DNA of 26,202 bases. Origin: JANLTP01 sp031363055 (GTDB taxonomy: Bacteria; Pseudomonadota; Gammaproteobacteria; Burkholderiales; Burkholderiaceae_E). Location of the stretch: positions 1 through 26,202 of the forward strand of contig JANLTP010000107.1 in the NCBI GenBank assembly GCA_031363055.1, in the 5' to 3' direction. A model generated the notes under the pieces. The model saw only the letters and a program-made list of their open reading frames with translations. It did not search any database and was not told the origin of the DNA. Shown piece after piece: positions 23,043 through 26,202 of the stretch. Made by a program: the position numbers and the translations under genes. The first letter of the stretch is position 1. Each line of letters starts with the position of its first letter.

Positions 23043-24191
23043 ATGACGAAAGCCAAACGAGTCAGAGTCGCCGCCAAACCGGCTGGCGTCGGTCAAGTCG
23101 TCCTGGTCTTGCAAGGCGGTGGCGCGCTGGGCGCCTACCAGGCTGGTGTCTATCAGGCTTTGCATGAATCGGGCGTCGAACCCGATTGGGTGATTGGCAC
23201 CTCGATTGGTGCCATCAACGCGGCCTTGATTGCCGGTAACGCCGGCAATCTACGACTCGAAAGACTTCGCCAATTCTGGAGCCTGGTCGAGTCTCCCGAG
23301 AGCTGGTTCAGCGGGTTCGGCGGTCCCAGCGGGTTTGGTGCGTTCGATGCGTTCGGAACCCGTAACAGCGTCGCAAATCTGAACATCGTGCTGCAGGGTA
23401 TCGCAGGGTTCTTCGAGCCCAACCCGAACGCGATGCTCGGTGCACGCTTCAAGGTCGGCGCCGAACAGGCCGCTTACTACCGCACGGATCCGTTACGAAA
23501 AACACTCGCAGCGCTGATCGATTTCTCGAGCATTGCCGGTAGTTCGACACGGCTCACCGTCGGCGCCGTGAACGCCTGTAGCGGCGCGATGCGCTATTTC
23601 GACAGTCGCAATGAAGCGCTTGGAGTTGAGCACATTCTGGCGTCCGGCGCGCTGCCACCGGCCTTTCCTGCGGTGCGTATTGGCAGCGATCTCTATTGGG
23701 ACGGTGGAATCTATTCGAATACGCCCATCGAAGCGGTACTCGACGATTTCCCGAGGCGCAGCTCGCTGATTTTTGCAGTCAATGTATGGCATCAGAGCGG
23801 CCCTGAACCCGAGTCGATCTGGGAGGTGATGGGTCGCACCAAAGACATTCAGTACGCCAGCCGTGCCGACAGCCACATTGCCAAGCAGAAGGAGCTGCAT
23901 CGGATGCGCCACATCATCCGCGAATTGACCGCTCGACTCACGAGCGAACAGCGCGCCGACCCGCATATCAAGGAGCTTGCGTACTCGGGCTGCGGCACCA
24001 CCATGCACGTCGCGCACTTGGTGGCACCTCGGCTGGAGGGCGAGGATCCCACCAAGGATATCGATTTCACCAGCACTGGCGTCAAGTTGCGTCGTGAAGC
24101 CGGCTATACCGAAACGATGCGCATGATTCAACGTTCGCCCTGGCTGATGTCTGCCGATCCCATCGAAGGCGTCATCGAACATCGGCTGTGA
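23043..24191 (+). CDS. Patatin-like phospholipase (DUF3734 type)
   Basis: A 382-residue patatin-fold lipid acyl hydrolase. The oxyanion loop QGGGALGAYQAGV is at about residues 24-36, the nucleophile is S54 in GTSIG, and the catalytic Asp is D220 in WDGGIYSNTP; together they form the Ser-Asp dyad. The C-terminal region (DIQYASRADSHIAKQKELHR to the end) matches the DUF3734 domain found in a common proteobacterial patatin group. No signal peptide is present. Such enzymes act on membrane lipids or storage polyester. The start ATG at 23043 follows AAGAAAG, a weak ribosome site. It is the second gene after the 718-residue membrane-anchored protein and could act at the same membrane surface. Confidence 0.92.
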   Translation: MTKAKRVRVAAKPAGVGQVVLVLQGGGALGAYQAGVYQALHESGVEPDWVIGTSIGAINAALIAGNAGNLRLERLRQFWSLVESPESWFSGFGGPSGFGAFDAFGTRNSVANLNIVLQGIAGFFEPNPNAMLGARFKVGAEQAAYYRTDPLRKTLAALIDFSSIAGSSTRLTVGAVNACSGAMRYFDSRNEALGVEHILASGALPPAFPAVRIGSDLYWDGGIYSNTPIEAVLDDFPRRSSLIFAVNVWHQSGPEPESIWEVMGRTKDIQYASRADSHIAKQKELHRMRHIIRELTARLTSEQRADPHIKELAYSGCGTTMHVAHLVAPRLEGEDPTKDIDFTSTGVKLRREAGYTETMRMIQRSPWLMSADPIEGVIEHRL

Positions 24192-24224
24192 TGGCAGGTC
24201 CCCGCGTGGGACCAGCAACTGCCA
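24192..24224. terminator. Hairpin after the patatin gene
   Basis: TGGCAG and CTGCCA enclose GGTCCC-CGCGT-GGGACC, giving a two-part stem right after the patatin stop. There is no T-tract after it, so intrinsic termination is uncertain. Confidence 0.4.
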
Positions 24225-24314
24225 GCGTCTTGGCCGGCGCGCCTGGCCGGCGCGGTGTCACTGTCTCTCTGGATCGGCGTGGTGACGCTGGGTCGCTGGA
24301 TTGGGTTCATGTAG
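24216..24314 (+). pseudogene. C-terminal remnant of a small membrane protein
   Basis: In the patatin reading frame, past its stop, the sequence reads QLPASWPARLAGAVSLSLWI and GVVTLGRWIGFM followed by TAG at 24312. This looks like the last membrane helix and end of DUF6644-like small membrane proteins (LWxGVxxxGRWIxF). No start or upstream part is present. The assignment rests on one helix and is tentative. Confidence 0.4.
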
Positions 24315-24360
24315 CGCGCGCACTGGAGCGAATGTCTATCATTAGACCAGGCTAATACTT

Positions 24361-24382
24361 GACTAAGTCTATCGACTAAGTC
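24361..24382. promoter_or_regulatory. Double operator of the Phd-VapC module
   Basis: GACTAAGTC, itself a palindrome (GACT-A-AGTC), occurs twice at 24361-24369 and 24374-24382, with centres 13 bp apart. The pair lies 39 bases upstream of the antitoxin ATG in an AT-rich stretch. Two closely phased sites fit cooperative binding by antitoxin dimers. Confidence 0.65.
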
Positions 24383-24421
24383 ATAATTAAGATACTCTCC
24401 AATTCACTCCAAACCACCATC

Positions 24422-24649
24422 ATGAGCATCATCATCAACGTCCACGAGGCCAAAACGCGCTTCTCGCAACTGCTGGAACAAGCTCACAGCGGTCAGGAAA
24501 TTATCCTGGCTAAAGCGGGTAAGCCGTATGCCCGGATGGTCCCCCTCGCGACTTCAACGCCGAAACGGCAGCCCGGCCGCTTGACGATGAAGATCGGCGA
24601 AGCTTTTTTTGAACCATTGCCCGAATCCGAAGTGAAAGCCTGGGAATAG
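24422..24649 (+). CDS. Phd/YefM-type antitoxin
   Basis: A 75-residue antitoxin. The N-terminal part (INVHEAKTRFSQLLEQAHSG, then EIILAKAGKPYARMVPL) is the Phd/YefM DNA-binding fold. The C-terminal tail (PGRLTMKIGEAFFEPLPESE) is the flexible part that inhibits the PIN toxin. It is the first gene of the operon, eight bases ahead of the toxin, with a double palindrome upstream for autorepression. The ATG at 24422 has no strong ribosome site, but the start matches the family. Confidence 0.92.
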   Translation: MSIIINVHEAKTRFSQLLEQAHSGQEIILAKAGKPYARMVPLATSTPKRQPGRLTMKIGEAFFEPLPESEVKAWE

Positions 24650-24657
24650 TTATCAGG

Positions 24658-25044
24658 ATGAAACTGCTCCTCGATACCCATGCGCTTTTGTGGTGGTGGA
24701 CGAACAATTCTCGATTATCGGCGAAGGCTCGCAATGCGATCGCCGAAGAAGATAACGTCATCCTGGTCAGCTCGGCAAGTGCCTGGGAAATCGCGACCAA
24801 ATATCGAATCGGAAAGTTGCCCGAGGCGAGTAGTGCCCTTGGGCAATTTAACGAACTGGTAACGGCCGACGGATTTACCCATTTGCCGATGAATCACCAG
24901 CATGCCTTGCGTGCGGGTGCCTACGTTAACGAACATCGTGACCCTTTTGATCGCATGTTGGTCGCTCAATCGGAGATCGAGAACGCGACGCTGGTAAGCC
25001 TTGATCCGGTCATGAACTTGCTGGGTGCACGTCTACTTTGGTAG
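24658..25044 (+). CDS. VapC-type PIN-domain toxin
   Basis: A 128-residue PIN-domain ribonuclease toxin. The acidic metal-binding residues are in place: D6 in LLLDTHALLWW, E44 in SASAWEIATK, D95 and D98 in HRDPFDRMLVAQ, with D116 near the end. This Phd-linked subgroup cleaves RNA, often tRNA or rRNA; the target here is unknown. Start is ATG 24658, eight bases after the antitoxin stop. The last 12 bases overlap the convergent SWIM zinc-finger gene. No lesion is visible, so the module is probably active. Confidence 0.93.
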   Translation: MKLLLDTHALLWWWTNNSRLSAKARNAIAEEDNVILVSSASAWEIATKYRIGKLPEASSALGQFNELVTADGFTHLPMNHQHALRAGAYVNEHRDPFDRMLVAQSEIENATLVSLDPVMNLLGARLLW

Positions 25045-25965
25045 GTTGCCTTCTTCGGCAGATGGCCGTTTTCCGGCGGCGGACTTGACCGATTTGCGGG
25101 TAGCGGCAGGCTCTGCGACGGTCCTTCTCGGCTTCGCAGGCCGCGTTGAAGGCTGCGGAGTTGCAGTCTTTTTTGTCGTCGCCGCCGGTTTTTTTGTCGC
25201 TGCCTCGACGACCTTCTTCTTCGTCTCCGGCAACGCCTCGGGGCCATCCATCTCGATGCCGAACACGTCGGCCAATTCGGAATCGTCGAGCACCTTACCC
25301 CTGGCCGGAGCCTTCCGGGTTTTGATGGACGCCGCCGCCGCTTGAGTCACCAAGTCATTGGCATCCACCTGGCGCAGCGTGAAGAGCAGTTCAGGCTGCG
25401 CCTCCAATCGCGCACCGACGCCGTAGAGCACAGCGGCGACGTGCTTGCACATCGTCGCCCAGTCCGGACACGAGCAGGCAAACTGGATGTCGTTCGGTGC
25501 GGGAAAGAGGCCGGTCTTCGGCTGACAAACGCGCTCCATCACGGCTTTCGACAGCTTGCCCTGCAACAGTTCGACCAGCGAAGCGATCGAGCCGGTGCAT
25601 TCCTTCGCCAGCGACCGCCATTGCGTATTCGGCACAGCGGTGATGTCGATATCGATCTGGTATAGGCTCGACCCGACGACCAGCGCGCGCACCTTGCCCG
25701 GCTCAATCTTCAGATCAATAACCGAGCCGTTACGCACATAGGTGCGCCCACGCGGCAGACGATTCTCAAAGTCGCTGTAGGCTTCCAGGTTGTCGCACCA
25801 AGCCCTGCCCCAGAAGGTCTTGGCGATCGTGCGACCCTCGATAACCACCGGACGCATATCCTTGCCGGCCTTCTTCGCTTTCGCGAGCACCTTCGTGACC
25901 GCCTTGGCCGCCTGCGCCCGTCGCTTGGCGACCGGCACATAGGGTTTCCAATATCCGTAACTCAT
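25033..25965 (-). CDS. SWIM zinc-finger protein with histone-like tail
   Basis: A 310-residue protein with a SWIM motif CSCPDWATMCKH (C164, C166, C173, H175), a zinc-binding CxCx6CxH pattern used for nucleic-acid or protein contact. The N-terminal 160 residues include ARTFWGRAWCDNLE-like and DFENRLPRGRTYVRNGSVID sequences typical of bacterial SWIM proteins near helicase genes. From about residue 240 the tail is rich in Lys, Ala, Pro and Thr (KKPAATTKKTATPQPSTRP), like histone H1 tails, and would bind DNA non-specifically. Start is ATG 25965. No Snf2-type helicase partner lies in the window; it may be upstream, beyond 26202. Confidence 0.9.
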   Translation of the reverse strand: MSYGYWKPYVPVAKRRAQAAKAVTKVLAKAKKAGKDMRPVVIEGRTIAKTFWGRAWCDNLEAYSDFENRLPRGRTYVRNGSVIDLKIEPGKVRALVVGSSLYQIDIDITAVPNTQWRSLAKECTGSIASLVELLQGKLSKAVMERVCQPKTGLFPAPNDIQFACSCPDWATMCKHVAAVLYGVGARLEAQPELLFTLRQVDANDLVTQAAAASIKTRKAPARGKVLDDSELADVFGIEMDGPEALPETKKKVVEAATKKPAATTKKTATPQPSTRPAKPRRTVAEPAATRKSVKSAAGKRPSAEEGNLPK

Positions 25966-26000
25966 CTAGGAGGGTGTCGGGCTTAAGAATGGGTACGCAG

Positions 26001-26100
26001 CGAAGAGTACCGGGATTGGCTGCAAGGCGCGATTAGAGGGTCGATATCGCGTGATATCGACCCTCTAATCGTAACGCGGCAGACGGCCCGGCACTCTTCG
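26001..26100. repeat. Long hairpin element 1
   Basis: A 100-bp imperfect inverted repeat about one axis at 26050.5. The centre (26030-26071) is a near-perfect 42-bp palindrome, each side reading CGATTAGAGGGTCGATATC. The outer arms are CGAAGAGT and ACTCTTCG with CCGGG inside, separated by an unpaired middle. No coding frame is supported. Confidence 0.85.
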
Positions 26101-26114
26101 CCCGGAGGGTTTGA

Positions 26115-26202
26115 CCAGAAACGGCCCTCACGTGCGCCCTCCGAGGGGGTAATAGCCCCGCTATTACCCCCTCGGAGGTCACCCGCGATCATCCGTTTCT
26201 GG
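26115..26202. repeat. Long hairpin element 2
   Basis: A second hairpin. The central arms CCTCCGAGGGGGTAATAG and its complement (26138-26155 and 26161-26178) pair perfectly at 18 positions around a 5-base loop. Outer arms CCAGAAACGG (26115-26124) and CCGTTTCTGG (26193-26202) pair perfectly. The element reaches the window end and may continue. Confidence 0.85.

Noticed and set aside
23493..24218. Minus-strand open frame of 241 residues
   Set aside because: Antisense to the patatin catalytic and DUF3734 regions; no motif of its own.
24361..24382. Start of a CRISPR-like array from the GACTAAGTC repeats
   Set aside because: Only two 9-bp units with a 4-bp gap and palindromic symmetry; it fits an operator. 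No array was seen anywhere in the window.
25983..26192. Minus-strand open frame of 69 residues over the hairpins
   Set aside because: The region is two long inverted repeats, which explain the sequence; no ribosome site or motif.

Overview
The window looks like an accessory stretch of a fairly GC-rich proteobacterial chromosome. Several genes or remnants encode Bug-type (tripartite tricarboxylate transporter) periplasmic binding proteins, together with GntR/FCD and LysR regulators, MmgE/PrpD and aconitase pieces, and a DUF3734-type patatin. That mix is typical of Betaproteobacteria (Burkholderiales-like). This is inferred from gene content; there is no rRNA or other taxonomic marker.

Layout. 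(1) 1-3.4 kb: intact metabolic genes, namely a cytochrome b561, an AMP-forming acyl-CoA synthetase and a convergent aldo/keto reductase with a Tat-like signal. (2) 3.6-4.6 kb: an Xre/MbcA/ParS-type antitoxin overlapping a RES-domain toxin. (3) 4.7-6.2 kb: a gene graveyard with a Bug N-terminus joined in frame to a sensor kinase that carries two nonsense codons, then remnants of higB and higA. (4) 6.25-9.95 kb: an intact unit of LysR regulator diverging from a Bug receptor and sulfatase pair (ATGA overlap), with a 9-bp perfect inverted repeat between them, then a small orphan gene. (5) 10.2-14.8 kb: a second, larger graveyard with a Bug N-terminus, a GntR regulator without a start codon, an intact MazF-like toxin and antitoxin pair wedged in front of it, scrambled aconitase pieces on both strands, a Bug C-terminus, a YbfB/YjiJ-type MFS remnant, a PrpD C-terminus and an IS3-family transposase remnant. 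(6) 14.9-19.6 kb: one very large gene, read as HEPN-like domain, STAND/NACHT-like P-loop NTPase and alpha-helical C-terminal solenoid. (7) 19.6-24.2 kb: a frameshifted MFS transporter, an unrecognised 718-residue protein with a C-terminal membrane anchor, and a patatin-like phospholipase just downstream. (8) 24.4-26.2 kb: a Phd/VapC toxin-antitoxin pair, a SWIM zinc-finger protein with a histone-like tail, and two long hairpin elements at the window end.

How it fits together. The decayed central segment appears to be what is left of a catabolic locus for a tricarboxylate or methylcitrate-like acid (regulator, receptor, transporter, aconitase, PrpD), broken by deletions, inversion and insertion. 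Three intact toxin-antitoxin modules and one dead one sit among the debris. The best candidates for an undescribed system are the giant HEPN-NTPase and, separately, the 718-residue tail-anchored protein with its patatin partner. A second unexpected signal is a set of in-frame tandem repeats with a 15-bp unit (five-residue period) at four sites in three otherwise unrelated genes, plus a 9-bp version in one of them.
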